NCBI RefSeq assembly: GCF_042453785.1
Contig: NC_091666.1
Coordinates: 28,540,501 to 28,604,500 of the forward strand
From: Malus domestica
Lineage: Eukaryota > Streptophyta > Magnoliopsida > Rosales > Rosaceae
Length of the DNA: 64,000 nucleotides
Direction of reading: 5' to 3'
The notes under the pieces were generated by a model. That model did not search any database, had not been told where the DNA came from, and was given only the letters and a program-made list of their open reading frames with translations. Within the stretch, counting starts at the first letter, position 1. Every line of letters begins with the position of its first letter. The position numbers were made by a program, and so were the translations under genes. Shown piece by piece: positions 48,401 through 60,500 of the stretch.

Positions 48401-48679
48401 GAAAGTTAAAAGGTTGGTGATTTTTATACTCCTATTTTTTTTTTTCTTATGCGCTCCTCTTGTTTTGATTCGTTAGTGTTTTGATTTATTAGGCTATGAA
48501 AAAGAGGAAGTAGTGCATCGGAGTGTAAAAATCATTTTCCCTCACAGTTTGCTTGTCCAATCTTATATAGAAGTCCGGCAAAGACAAAATATGCATGCAT
48601 TGAGATTTTATTTAGTAACTGTGTTTCTTTTGTCTTTTAATGTCCTTTTTGTAGAATCAAGCCTCATAAGCACTTGTGA
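45453..48679 (+). CDS. CC-NB-ARC-LRR disease resistance protein (RPM1-like NLR)
   Basis: A cytoplasmic immune receptor of the coiled-coil class. Exon 1 (45453-48190) has a CC domain (residues 1-about 150; DAENVIDEF replaces the usual EDVID) and the NB-ARC domain: P-loop GMGGSGKTT (192-200), kinase-2 YLVVLDDVW (273-281), RNBS-B GSRIMLTTR (299-307), GLPL (368-371), RNBS-D CFLYCALFPEDY (426-437) and MHD (494-496). About a dozen leucine-rich repeats follow (e.g. LRVLDVQDAPIDRFP, LRYLNLKKTLIEELP). The frame reads through to 48296. An AAAAG/GTATGC donor at 48190 and an acceptor at 48654, with the same arrangement in the paralog, predict a tiny second exon (48655-48679) ending IKPHKHL, giving about 920 residues. 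All key nucleotide-binding motifs are intact. Confidence 0.9.
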
Positions 48680-49462
48680 GACTGCAGTGAGTTTTCCTTT
48701 GTGCCAATTGATTTTACGGTGAATCTTGACTTTCGTTATAGTAACAGAGCTGACTATATATGTGTTGAGTGATTCGCCAAGGAAGAATTCGTCTATTGTT
48801 TGTGTGTTGTGTGAAGTTGCAAACATTGATCGATCTTGGTTTCTTATTTGCCCTTTGTGAAATTGAATAATGCCCAAGATTCTATTTGTGTAACTGAAAC
48901 TTATATTATTAATTGCTTGCGTGTGTTTTGATGTAATAATATTGGTTTGGAACTGAATCTGTCATTGATGAGAATAATGCCCAAGATTCTGTTTGTGTAA
49001 CAGGAACTTATATTATTGTTTGCTTGCATGTATTTTGATATAATAATATTGGTTTGGAACTGAATATGTCAGTGATGAGACCAATTCTAACTAAATCAAT
49101 GATTATGAACCATTTTTCATTTTCAATATTTTTTATTTTTTATCAAGTTTTCAAATATATATTGTTTTAGAGAGGTAAATTTTATGGTGGATGTTTTAGC
49201 TCACTATGACTCACTTGAAAAATTATCAGACGGTACGGTATTACTATTTAGGTCGGTGATACTTCTATTCAAATTTTAACATGTGTGCAGTTTCTTACGG
49301 CAGCTTTTTAATTTACAATTAATTTTTATTTTTTAGTTTAAACAAAATCAAAAGAACTAAAAATAAAAAGCGTTTTGACGTAGATGCTTAACTTTTAAAG
49401 ATAAGAACAAAATCAATAGTACCAGATTGATTTTTTAGTATAAAAATATAATTTTCTTTAAA
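48680..49462. other. 3' flank of the NLR, no gene seen
   Basis: Collinear with 61974-62690 after the NLR pseudogene, so it belongs to the duplicated NLR block. It contains a tandem duplication (48867-49080). Confidence 0.6.
48867..49080. repeat. Tandem duplication of about 107 bp
   Basis: Two copies beginning 'aataatgcccaagattct' and ending 'tcagtgatgag/tcattgatgag'. The same pair lies at 62162-62375, so it predates the NLR block duplication. Confidence 0.85.
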
Positions 49463-50719
49463 ATGAATACTACGGTGCTGCCAGTATCCGAGCCCGCCAG
49501 AAAGCAACCCCGACCTGGTCGGGGCAGATTCGAGGCCCATGGACTATCCGAAGAAGAGGCCCGGGTCAGGGCCATCGCCGAAATCGTCAGCTCCATGGTC
49601 AACCTCTCCCGAAAGGACCAAAACGTCGACCTAAACGCCCTCTAGACCACCGCGTACCGCAAGTACGGCCTCTCACGTGCGACGAAGCTGCTCAAATGAT
49701 TGCAACTCTGCCGGAGTCAGACAGTAAAGCTCTTCTCCCCAAGCTCCGGGTCAAGCCGGTCCCAACCGCTTCGGGCATCGTCGTCGTGGCCGGGATGTCG
49801 AAGCCTCATCGGTGGCCCCACATCGCCACTACCGGAAATATTTGCGTGTACTGCCCCGACGGTCCCGATTCGGACTTCGAGCATAGCACTCAATCTTACA
49901 CTGGATACGAGCCTACTAGCAATTCGGGCAAGGTATGGCTTTCTCTAGTTCATTGACGCATTTTATTGAACACTTGATAGGGAATTGAAGTTTTATGTTA
50001 TTCATGATTCGTTTCGAAGTTTAAAGTTTTCGGCTTGATTGATTTTTCACCATGAAATTGAGAGCTTTGTAATGAAGAGATTATTTGAAGGAATTGGTGT
50101 TTAAAACTGGATTAGTGAAGTTAATTTGGTAGTTAATCTTTTGGTTTTGTGTGTTTAGATACAACCCATATGTTTAGAGCTTAAAGAATTTACTTTCGGG
50201 TTTGCAGATTTCCATGAGAGCAACGCCAGCCATGCTGGTTGCTCGGGCCACAGGCGAGGAGAAAGGGCCCTCGGGCCGGTGGGTGCAGCTCCAGCGGGGA
50301 CGGGCCCGAGTGAGGGTGGGAGCCCGAGTCGGAGGCCCGTGAAAAGTTGACAGGCCTGGCCCCCGAGCTCGTGTGACGTCACGTTGACGCAAGGGCTGGG
50401 TCCGGCCCTTTTTTTTATTTTTTTTGTGTCAGGCGCGTGCCCCTCACTCGCGAGTGGGGGCGCGTTGCCCGACATGATTTCAGGGGGATGGCCCGCGCGT
50501 CAGTTACCGTTGGGAAGCCACGTGGCTTCCCATGGGCCGTTAGATCCCAACGGTTCTTTAATAAGAACTGTTCGATTTACAACGGTAAAAAAAAAAAAAG
50601 TTGATTTTATATCAACCGTTCGATCTGAGATCAACGGTTGATATTAATCTGCTTTATAAATTAAAAAAAAAAGAAAAAATAGTTTTAAAATTAAGAAAAG
50701 TTACCGTTGTGACGACGTA

Positions 50720-51598
50720 CGTGACTTTTGGTGCCTTTCCTTGCAGGACGTCGTTGAACACTGGGGATTGGGCAAGGACGTTGAGATCATTTTGAGCTCC
50801 CGGAACCCCGAAAAAGGCGTGCCATATCCATGTATCAAAAGATGCCACTGCCTCCAAAATGATAGATTTTGATCCTTTTCTGTCCCCATATGCGCCTTGC
50901 CATGCACTTGGACAGTTTTTCCACGTCTAGTGCATACAATCGATGCTTCCTATCATCCCAGGAAAACCTCGCATCTCGCCCTTCTTCAGAAGCCTTTGCA
51001 AGTCCACGTGAGTAGGTTTTCGGAGGTACTCTGCGGTGTACAAAGATTCGACTGCTCCGCAAAACCTCATCAGGGCCTCAAGAATGGTTGATTTCCCCAT
51101 CCTCGTTATCTCATCCACTTGGTCTGCAGATGCTCCATACGCAAGCATCCGCAACGCAGCAGTGATTTTTAGCTCAGGCAGGAGACCCATAACACCACAA
51201 GCATCCTTCTTTTGCACAAAGTAAGAATCATGGTTGCAAACATCAGTCATGATTCTGTTGAACAAATGTCGTTCCATTCTAAAACGGCGTCTGAAAGTAT
51301 CAGGAAATGCACTGTTATGGACAAAGTAATCGTCCAACAGCTCTTCACCCCGTCGTTGCCTGCTTCTATCAATGTTTCTTGAACGGTTGGGCCTGCATAT
51401 CTGAGCAACAGTCTGGATGACTCGACGGGAATGTGAGGCTCTGGCCATTCTTGTTTCATCATCTCTCCTTCTACGCTCCTCATCCTCTTCCATCTCATTT
51501 TCGGTTATCTGCAGGTTGAACATTCCTTCAGATTGGTTAAACAATTCCTCCTCTTGCTGATCGATTTCCCACATCATCCTTGATGAAGAAGAAGACAT
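50720..51598 (-). pseudogene. PIF/Harbinger transposase (HARBI1/ALP1-like), truncated
   Basis: The frame from 51598 gives 223 residues: an acidic and Arg-rich start, then YFVHNSAFPDTFRRRFRMER, LFNRIMTDVC, LLPELKITAALRMLAYGASA and MIGSIDCMH, which contains the first catalytic Asp. The expected Trp codon directly after CMH is a TAG stop. The same frame then continues TWKNCPSAWQGAYGDRKG and VASFDTWIWHAFFGVPGAQN, DLNVLAQSP, the typical region with the second Asp. The C-terminal third with the final Glu is missing. It is therefore a deletion derivative of an autonomous element. Orientation and promoter side place the 72-bp repeat array upstream of its start. Confidence 0.85.
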
Positions 51599-51735
51599 TG
51601 TAAGGATGGATGGTGAAGAAGAAGCAGAAATTATGAATAATGAGATAGAGATGTTGAGAAAATTGGTGTGAGATTTGTGAGAATGGATGGTGGATTATAT
51701 GGACGATTCAGAAAATGATCGGATTGTAGATGAGG

Positions 51736-52177
51736 CCACGTGGCATGCCGTCATTCGTTAAAAATCTAATCAAAATTTATCCTCAAAGATTCTGAAAAGA
51801 TAATGACACATGGCACGATCGTATTGGATAAAAATCTTATCGAAATCGATCTCCAATAATTTTATATTTTCGAATAATGACATGTGGCGCAATTTTGAAC
51901 GAGTTAAAATCTGATCAAAATCTATCGTCAAATATTCTCAAAAGATAACGACACGTGGCACGATGACATTGGATAAAATTCTTATCGAAATCGATTTCCA
52001 ATAATTATCTTTTCGGATAATGACACGTGGCGCAATTTTGAACGAGTTAAAATCTGATCAAAATCTATCGTCATAGATTTTCAAAAAATAACGACACGTG
52101 GCACGATGACATTGGATAAAAATCTTATCGAAATCCATCGTTAAATAATTGTTTGTTTTTATAAAATGACACGTGGC
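51736..52177. repeat. Array of seven G-box-like motifs at about 72-bp spacing
   Basis: The motif (g)acacgtggc or a near variant occurs at 51736, 51805, 51879, 51950, 52022, 52093 and 52168. Alternate units continue 'ggcacgat..attggataaaa' and 'ggcgcaattttgaacgagtt', so the true period is a dimer of about 143-146 bp. It lies between the transposase start and the right end of the Harbinger element. Confidence 0.9.
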
Positions 52178-53360
52178 GCAACGAGAACGATTTAAAAAAT
52201 CTTATCCGAAATTACAAATAATTTTATTTTGTATTATTTAAACAAACAAAAAAACTAATATTTTATTGCCTATTGCCTGGGGGGATGGCTCCAAGGGTGG
52301 AGATGCAAATGGCAATTACTGTTCATTAATGGCAGTTACTATTCATTTAAGGCAGTTACTGTTCAAAATGGTGGATTCAATAGTGGATTGCCAGGGAGAA
52401 GGCTCCATGGGTGGAGTTGCTCTGATAGAGTAATATGCATAGTTGTCGCCTTGTAACTGGTACTGAATTTGTGTTTTCAGGTCGAGTTCATCTTAATGGG
52501 CGGTACTTTCATGACGTTGCCCGTGGATTACCGTGATTACTTTATTAGAAATCTGCACGATGCATTATCGGGACACACTTCTGCCAATGCTGAAGAGGCT
52601 TTTGCCTACTCTGAGCATGGTGCTACTAAATGTATTGGAATGACCATTGAAACATGAGTTTTTAGTTTGTTTTTGAAGCCGTTAATTTCTCATTCTTGTG
52701 TTTAATTTGGTTGACGGTAATTTTTAGCTTACCATCTAGTTTCCAGTTCATCTGGTCGGTCTAGAAGGTTAACGAAGGTAGTTGTAACTTTTTATTCTGC
52801 TGGAGGCCAGATTATTGCCTTGGACCTCACTTGAGACAAATGCTTTCTTATGGTTGTGCTAGACTAGAAATTGGAGTTCAGAGTACATACGAGGATGTGG
52901 CTCGGGACAACAATAGAGGTCATACCATAGCTGCAGTGGCTGATTGTTTTTGCGTGGCAAAGGATGCTATTTATAAGGTCAGCCTAGTACCTTATCATAA
53001 AACTCACTTACCTTCACCGTGGGAAAAGAACGGATTTTGGACCTTTTATATCTACAGTGACAGGAGATCAATCTTTCATCAAAACAATTTGTGAGCCTGG
53101 ATATATTTTTCAAATTATTGTGCTCTCCCATAGTTCAGGGGATAATATTTTATCATAATCTAGTTGGTTTTGGTGTTACCATTCACTTTGTCTAAGTTCA
53201 AGAAGAAGCATGTGTTTGTAATTGTATGACCGTAATCTTTATGAACTGCAATATTAAAAGCCTTGAGGACTGTTTACAATATGCATATTTGCTGTGTATT
53301 CTTGTCGTTCATGTTGATTTACTTTTGTTTCACACTAATAATTTTATGCATTTGCTCTAG

Positions 53361-53807
<447 letters not shown>

Positions 53808-53844
53808 TGAAAAAATCTTTACTGAACATTCTTGCTGGTTCTAG

Positions 53845-53967
<123 letters not shown>

Positions 53968-54205
53968 TGAGAGAGTGCTTCGTCACACGAAATGATCATT
54001 CTATTCTTGTCATGTGCTGAAGTGTTGAGCTGATGGAAGATAACACTTAAAAAGATTATGATTGTAATATTGAGTAGAATATCTAATTTAATTTCGCTTC
54101 AGCATATATAGATGAATTGAGGATCTCACTTTTCCAGAACTTCTTGTTTCTCTGATTTGTGTAGTAATTTGTGCACAGAATCTTAAGGCTTGGGTTTTAC
54201 TGATC

Positions 54206-54721
54206 AAATTGTTATAAAAAAATCATAAACTACATCACAATAATCATATGAATATTTTCATCTAATAAGACCAAAATCATAAAATTTATTTGAAATTCAA
54301 TATTGTAATGAGGTGATGATGGAAAGATAGAGGTGGAATAATTGTGGTGGGGTTCCGGGGTAAGGTTTGTATTGGATGGGTGGATTTGGGGCTTTGTGCT
54401 AATTAAAAGAGGGAATTGCATGAGAAGTAGTTGGGCCTCGGCTTTGTAGACGAAAAAGAGTTTTAATTTTTTGAATGGCCTGGCTCAAAACGGCACCGTC
54501 TAGGCCAGGTCATTAAAAACAATATTAAACTTTCTTCTTCGCTAAATTTTGCTGGGTGCTGCGCTGCAAATTCCAAAACCAACACGGGACCAGGCAGTCG
54601 GGTGGTCCTCAACGATCTTCACAGATGCTTCTTCGATCTTCCGGAGGGTCCGGGGACCACCCAGGTCCTGTAATGGATCCGCCCCTGCCGCCACACACTA
54701 CCTTTCACCTAATTCCCACAC
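54206..54721. other. Intergenic, no recognisable gene
   Basis: Between the ELP3 truncation point and the foldback element. Nothing recognised; 54560-54712 may be leader sequence of the HemW pseudogene. Confidence 0.4.
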
Positions 54722-54923
54722 GGAGGTAGATTCTCTGCCCTCCCACTTCCCGTGTCTTTCTGTTTGTATGGTCACGGTTAAGCCACGTCAACATTTTATA
54801 TTACTATTCCTTTTTGTCTTATTATCTCTTATAAAAATATATATATAAAATGTTGACGTGGTTTAACCGTGACCACATAAAACGGGAGGACACGGGAAGT
54901 GGGAGGGCAGAGAATCTGCCTCC
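54722..54923. mobile_element. Foldback Mutator-type MITE, 202 bp
   Basis: Almost the whole element is an inverted repeat: ggaggtagattctctgccct at the left is mirrored by agggcagagaatctgcctcc at the right. The arms meet near 54820-54845 around a loop. The 9-bp TSD is TTCCCACAC (54713-54721 and 54924-54932). No coding. Confidence 0.93.
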
Positions 54924-54984
54924 TTCCCACACACTGCGCCAACTGTTCGACAATATGCCTCAACCAAACCCCCCGCCATTATTC

Positions 54985-55690
54985 TCCCGCCTCCCACTTC
55001 CGCCTACATCCACCTCCCTTTCTGCCGGAAGCGCTGTCACTACTACGACTTCACAATCGTCGCCCTCGGTGCTGCTTCCGCCAAACCGAAGGTGACCCGC
55101 AAATGACAAACTACTTCCAGTAACTCTGCCGGGAAATCAACTCCACAAAAGCCGAAAACAAGACCGACCGGCCTCTGGAGAAGGTGGTTTTTTGCAGCGG
55201 CACGCCATCTCTTGTGCCGCCAAAGCTCGTGAATTCCGTTTTGGAGACGTTCGAGGTTGAAATTCGGGTTGAGTTCCCTCCAAGTCGAACAAGGCACGAA
55301 ATCTACGGTTTTAGTTTTGGAATGAATTTGGTCCTGAAGTTGGAGTTTTTTGTTTGCAGGTATACACCAGGGGAGTTCCCGTTGCCTTCAGAAACGCGGT
55401 CTGCTGAGTTCTATAAGATGGCGTCTAGGACGCTTTCGGATATCACTGCAAACACAATCTAACTTATTGGAAGAACAAGCCTTTCTATGCTCTCGGCCTT
55501 GGCTCCGCTAGCTATGTCGATGGCGTGAGGTTTTCGAGACCAAAGAGGATGAAAGAGTACACAGGTTATGTGGAGAATATGGAGAATGATTTGGTGGAGT
55601 GCGGTGAGAGTCCCCGTACGCTGCAGGACATGGCCACGGACGTTGTTATGATCTCTCTTTGCATGAAGAGAAAACATTACATTTATGTAC
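54985..55690 (+). pseudogene. HemW-like (coproporphyrinogen oxidase-like radical SAM) pseudogene
   Basis: HemW is a radical-SAM heme chaperone of organelles. The reading AYIHLPFCRKRCHYYDF (from about 54994) matches the CxxxCxxC cluster motif but has Tyr in place of the third Cys. Later pieces are a decayed GTPSLVPPKLVNSVLETFEV stretch (55201-55260), YTPGEFPLPSETRSAEFYKM (55361-55420), KHNLTYWKNKPFYALGLGSA (about 55449-55510), VRFSRPKRMKEYTGYVENME (55527-55590) and DMATDVVMISL. The central domain is deleted between 55265 and 55355, and several frame changes are present. No introns are evident in what remains. Non-functional. Confidence 0.85.
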
Positions 55691-55794
55691 AATTACTGCT
55701 TCGCTGAATTAATATTTAATAAATTCGTCTTTGGTCTCACAATGGGATTAGGATTTCTTCCACTGCTCTCACATTCTTTTATTTTATCTTTCTT

Positions 55795-55895
55795 TTGCTA
55801 TAAAAAGTTAATATAAGATGTTGACGTGGCTTAACCGTGACCGTTTAAGTAGGAGGGAAGGGGAGGGGGAAAAAAGGGAAGAGAATTCTACTCCC
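55795..55895. repeat. Diverged half of the foldback MITE family
   Basis: 'gatgttgacgtggcttaacc' and 'gaattctactccctc' match one arm of the element at 54722-54923. The other arm is absent. Confidence 0.65.
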
Positions 55896-57114
55896 TCACG
55901 ATGAGCTACCAATAATGTGGTTCAAATTCATTTTTGACGAGAATCGAATTTAAGACATCTCACTTATAAATAAAGAAAAATACTACTAGGCTATATTACC
56001 AAGTATTTATTATAATTAGTATTATAAATAATAAATAAAACAAAAAATAATAAAAACTGAAACAAAAAAAAAGAAGAAAAAACCGTACCGTTCAAACTTC
56101 AAAGTCAGGGGGAGAGTAAGAGGGAGACCTCCCTTTCTCTGCCGCATATCTCCTGGTTTTATTTTTAATTTTTTTGGTAAAAAAAACCTTCCTGATCTTT
56201 TTACTCGTGTTATTACCATTTATCGGATGATATGTTTCCCGCTTGTTCAGATTGTTCTCATGCTTGACCAATGAGGGAAAAAATCATTTTCCACAATCTA
56301 ATTTAGCACTCAAAATACCAAGAATGAAGAATTAGGGTTTTGGGTTTAGTTTTGTTTACCGAACAAAATAATTCAAAAGATAGAGCGATTGCTCGATACG
56401 CTTTGTGTGCTTCTTAATTTTGTATAAATCGAATCAAATCAACATACAGTAAAGACGGATTTTCTCTCCTCCTCCTTACGATCGTGACCAGTTGATATTT
56501 TTTCCTTTTGAGTTCTACTGGATTAATTGATTCTTATTCATTTAATATAATTGTTTATTTATTACTTATAATTCACATCATCATCCATGTCACTTAAGGT
56601 TTAAACTTTTCAACAATAGTCTTAATCAAGACCATTGAATGTTATAAAGTCTAATGGCTAAAAAACGAGTGTAAAAATATTTGTCTCTTGATCATATTAT
56701 ATATGTACTTTTAGATATGAATATAAATTATTCTCTACTAATTTTTCAATACGGTATGATAATATCGTCAGTAATATTATCGAATACCAATAAATACCTA
56801 AAATTTCAGTTTGCTACAATACCGTGTCATTATCGATCGGCATAAAATCAATATGGTACAGTTGTCAATCGGTGGCACGATAAGTGTTGAATCAGAAACT
56901 GAAAAAGTAATTGAATTTTACTGAAAGTGTATATAAACTTTTGTAATGTGAATTAAAATTACAGTGTGCTTGAGTGATTTTTCAAAACCTTGTGTTTGTT
57001 ATTTGAAATAAGAGTTTTCTATTATATTTTATATTTTATTCGTGCACCAATTATTTTTCTACCGACCCCAAATTGGAAGCGCAACTTTAATTGACCTCAC
57101 CACGCAATTATTGA
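55896..57114. other. Intergenic, no recognisable gene
   Basis: A/T-rich, with an A-rich tract at 56025-56085. No domain, RNA gene or element ends were seen. Confidence 0.5.
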
Positions 57115-57548
57115 CGGCGAGCAAAATACATCCTACGCGGTTTCTTTACAAATTGCCACGTACATCACTTTATCATCTTTGTCCAAAGGTTTTTGTCTTC
57201 GTCTGAAATTATTGGTCTTTGTCAGACAGTATTCGTAAGAACCAAAAAGTACTGGTCTTTGTTTCATGACTTCCATCGTAACTTCCAATTGTTTCTAATT
57301 CTAAAGTGAATTTCTCTAATTTTACTTGTTTCTCCCTCGTATCGAATGAGAATAGATAAGAGGCTCGTGGAATTGACGTGAGGGCTTAAAAATGGCTATA
57401 TTCATGAGCAAGCTCCAATCCCTTCGTCGAATAGATAAGAGGCTCGTGGAAGTGACTAGATTTCCATTGCATTCTTTTTTTCTTTTTCTGTTGTTTTGAA
57501 ACTTGCCTATTCTGCAGATAGATTGCATACCAAGTATCGAAGGCCAAA
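57115..57548 (+). other. Promoter and leader region of the NLR pseudogene
   Basis: It resembles 41874-42030 in its first part and 45360-45452 in its last part. It contains a direct repeat of 'gaatagataagaggctcgtgg' (57351 and 57429) and a likely 5' UTR intron acceptor (attctgcag, to about 57518). Confidence 0.5.
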
Positions 57549-60500
57549 ATGGAGTCAGCATCACTATTGATTGGGAAAATTGCGTTCATTCTTGAGAACG
57601 AAGCATCTTCCATAGCGGCAGTCCGTGATGAAGTTGATGAGCATAAGCTGGAGCTCATAAGCTTGAAATCTTTCTTAATAGATGCTGAAGGCAAGGAACC
57701 ACAAACAGAAGGAGTGAAAACGTGGGTTACAAGCGTCAGAGATTTGACTTGCGATGCGGAAAATGTCATTGATGAGTTCCTGTATCACATATATGACAAG
57801 CAAAGTGCGACTCCAATTGCAAAATTGCTCCACAGAACCATTTACTTTCCAAAGAATCTTTGGTATAGGCATCGAATAGCCAAAAAATTACAGAAAATCA
57901 CAAAAAAGATCAAAGCCATTCCAGAGAGGAATGAGAGATATGGTGTCTCTACAATAGAAGGAACAAGTTCGGATAGTGTTCCCAGATGGGTGAAGAACAA
58001 AGCCGAGTCTTCTCTTTATATTATGGAAGATGAACTAATTGGGATTGAAGACAAGAAGCAAACGTTAATGGGATTGTTGATGAATGGAGAGGAAAATAAA
58101 ATGGTTGTGTCTGTGGTCGGGATGGGAGGATCAGGCAAGGCAACTCTTGTTGCCAATACCTTCAACAACGAAAACGTAAAGCGACATTTTGATTGTTATG
58201 CATGGATCACTGTTTCTCAAACTTATGTGATTGAAGACTTATTCAAACAAATGATCAAGAAGTTCCATGAAGGAAGAAAGGAAGAGGTGCCTGAACATTT
58301 GAATTCCATGAGTTATGAAGAATTGTTAGAGATGTTGTTGACATACTTGAAGTCTAAAAGGTACCTCGTTGTATTGGATGATGTGTGGGATATTAAACTT
58401 TGGCAAGAAATAAGGATACCACTTCTTAATAGACACCATGGAAGTCGAATCATGCTTACAACACGAAAGAAAGACATAGCATTCTATTCTTTTGAAGTTG
58501 AAAGTCGTCCTTTTGAAATTGAACCTTTGGAAAACAATGAAGCTTGGGAGCTCTTTAGCAAGAAAGCATTCTCAAGTTACGATAACAAATCTTGTCCACC
58601 AGAGCTTGAATCATTAGCATGGAAACTTGTGGAAAAGTGTGAAGGCCTACCTCTGGCAGTGGTAACTTTAGGTGGTCGAATGTCTTCCAAGAGGTCATCA
58701 TCGGAATAGAGAAGCGTATATAACAGCTTAAATTGGCACTTGACTAACCATCCTATGCTAGAACCAATGAGCAGCATCTTGTTACTTAGTTTCAACAATT
58801 TGCCCAACCGGTTGAAGCCTTGTTTCCTATATTGTGCCCTTTTCCCAGAAGATTATCTCATCAAAAGAAAAAAGTTGATCAGGTTGTGGATAGCTGAAGG
58901 GTTTATTGAACCAATTGATGGGGTCACACCAGAAGAAGTTGCAGAGGGCTATGTTGTGGAACTTATTGGTCGTAGCATGCTACAAGTTGAAAAGGATGAA
59001 GCTGGAGGACTAAAAGCATGTAAGATGCATGACTTGTGCGTGAGCTTGCTTTGTCGACATCAAAAAAGGAAAAGTTTGGTGCTACGTATGTTGGCAGAGA
59101 AATAATAGATAAAGCTGAAATCCGCCGATTGTCAATTCAAACAACTGAAAGAGAAATTAATTCTTGCACAGGAATGTCAGAGCTTCGCTCCTTTCTTGTC
59201 TTTGGCGCGTTAAAGAAATTGCCTTCTGGATTCAAGTTGTTGAGAGTTCTAGATGTGCAGGATGCTCCAATTGATAGATTTCCGGATGAACTAGTGTACT
59301 CGTTCAACTTAAGATATTTAAATTTGAAGAGAACTTTAATTGACGAGCTTCCAGAATCCATCGGACGGCTTCTCAACCTTCAAACCTTGAACATCTGTCA
59401 CGGTAAGATAAGGGCACTTCCAAAAGCAATCTCCAAGTTAGTAAACCTACGCCATCTAATGATGTATTGTCACACTGGTGATTGGGCTGCCCTTAGATGT
59501 GTCAATGGGACAAAAACAGCATCCGATCTAACTAAATTACAGAAACTACAAGTTTTGCAATCTGTTGAATCAGAAGGAAAGATTATTAAGGGCATCGGGA
59601 ATATGACCCAACTTACAAGCCTCGGTATTACAAATGTGAAAGCAAGTGACGAGATGGACCTATGTGACTCCCTTCAAAAGTTAGAGCTCCTCCACTGTTT
59701 GTTTTTTATGGCAAGTGATGAAGAGGAGTTTCTTCGAGTTAATGCACTACGTCCGCCTCCTCCAGACCTTCGAAAGGTTATTTTGGGTGGAAAACTAGAA
59801 AAGGTACCTCTTTGGTTTGGTTCACTCCATAACCTGACTTGTATGGATCTAATTTGGTCTAGACTTGAAGAAGATGTGCTACCTCACATTCAACCATTGC
59901 CGAATCTTGAAATGCTTCACCTAAGTAATGCATATGTTGGCGAAAAATTGTGTTTCTCTAGAGGCTTCATAAAGCTTAAGCATTTGATGTTGCGCAGCTT
60001 CCTGGTATTGAATAGTATAGCTATAGAGAAAGGGGCGATGCCAAATCTCCAGGTCTTAGAAATTGGGAACTGCCTGGAGTTAAAGGCATTGCCGCAGGGC
60101 ATTGAGTTCCTTGCTAACGTAGAACGCTTGATTCTGTATTTTGTTCCAAAGCAACTTATAGAGTCCGTAAGAGGCGGCATGGATCATCCAAAGGTACAAC
60201 ATATTCCTGAAATCCACCTGTCTTATGAGAGAGAAAATATGAAGTGTCATGAAAGCTTTTCCGGTATTCACTCTCATAAAAGGTACGCACACTTTTATCC
60301 TTGCATAAAAATTTGATTAATGCTAGACTTGCCACATTTTTTGTATCACATTTGTACCACCTCTTTTATAGAGGTAGGGGCCATCGACATATGTGATTCT
60401 CATTTCTATTAGAAAAATAGGATAAATGTGGTATAAAAAATGTGATAAAAGTAGCATTTTTGTAAAAAAAAAAATAAAAAATCCATAACGTAATCATTTG

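Larger units (their letters stand above)
50218..52422 (-). mobile_element. PIF/Harbinger element with partial transposase
   Basis: The ends gagcaacgcca and (mirrored) tggagttgctc are short inverted repeats. The 3-bp TSD is TGA (50215-50217 and 52423-52425). At 2205 bp it carries the N-terminal and central transposase on the minus strand and a repeat array upstream of it. It splits ELP3 intron 2 of pseudogene 4. The left third is GC-rich (50230-50540), unlike the surroundings. Confidence 0.85.

Noticed and set aside
50155-50475. GC-rich open frames on the minus strand
   Set aside because: They lie in the GC-rich left third of the Harbinger element, have no domain and overlap each other in several frames.
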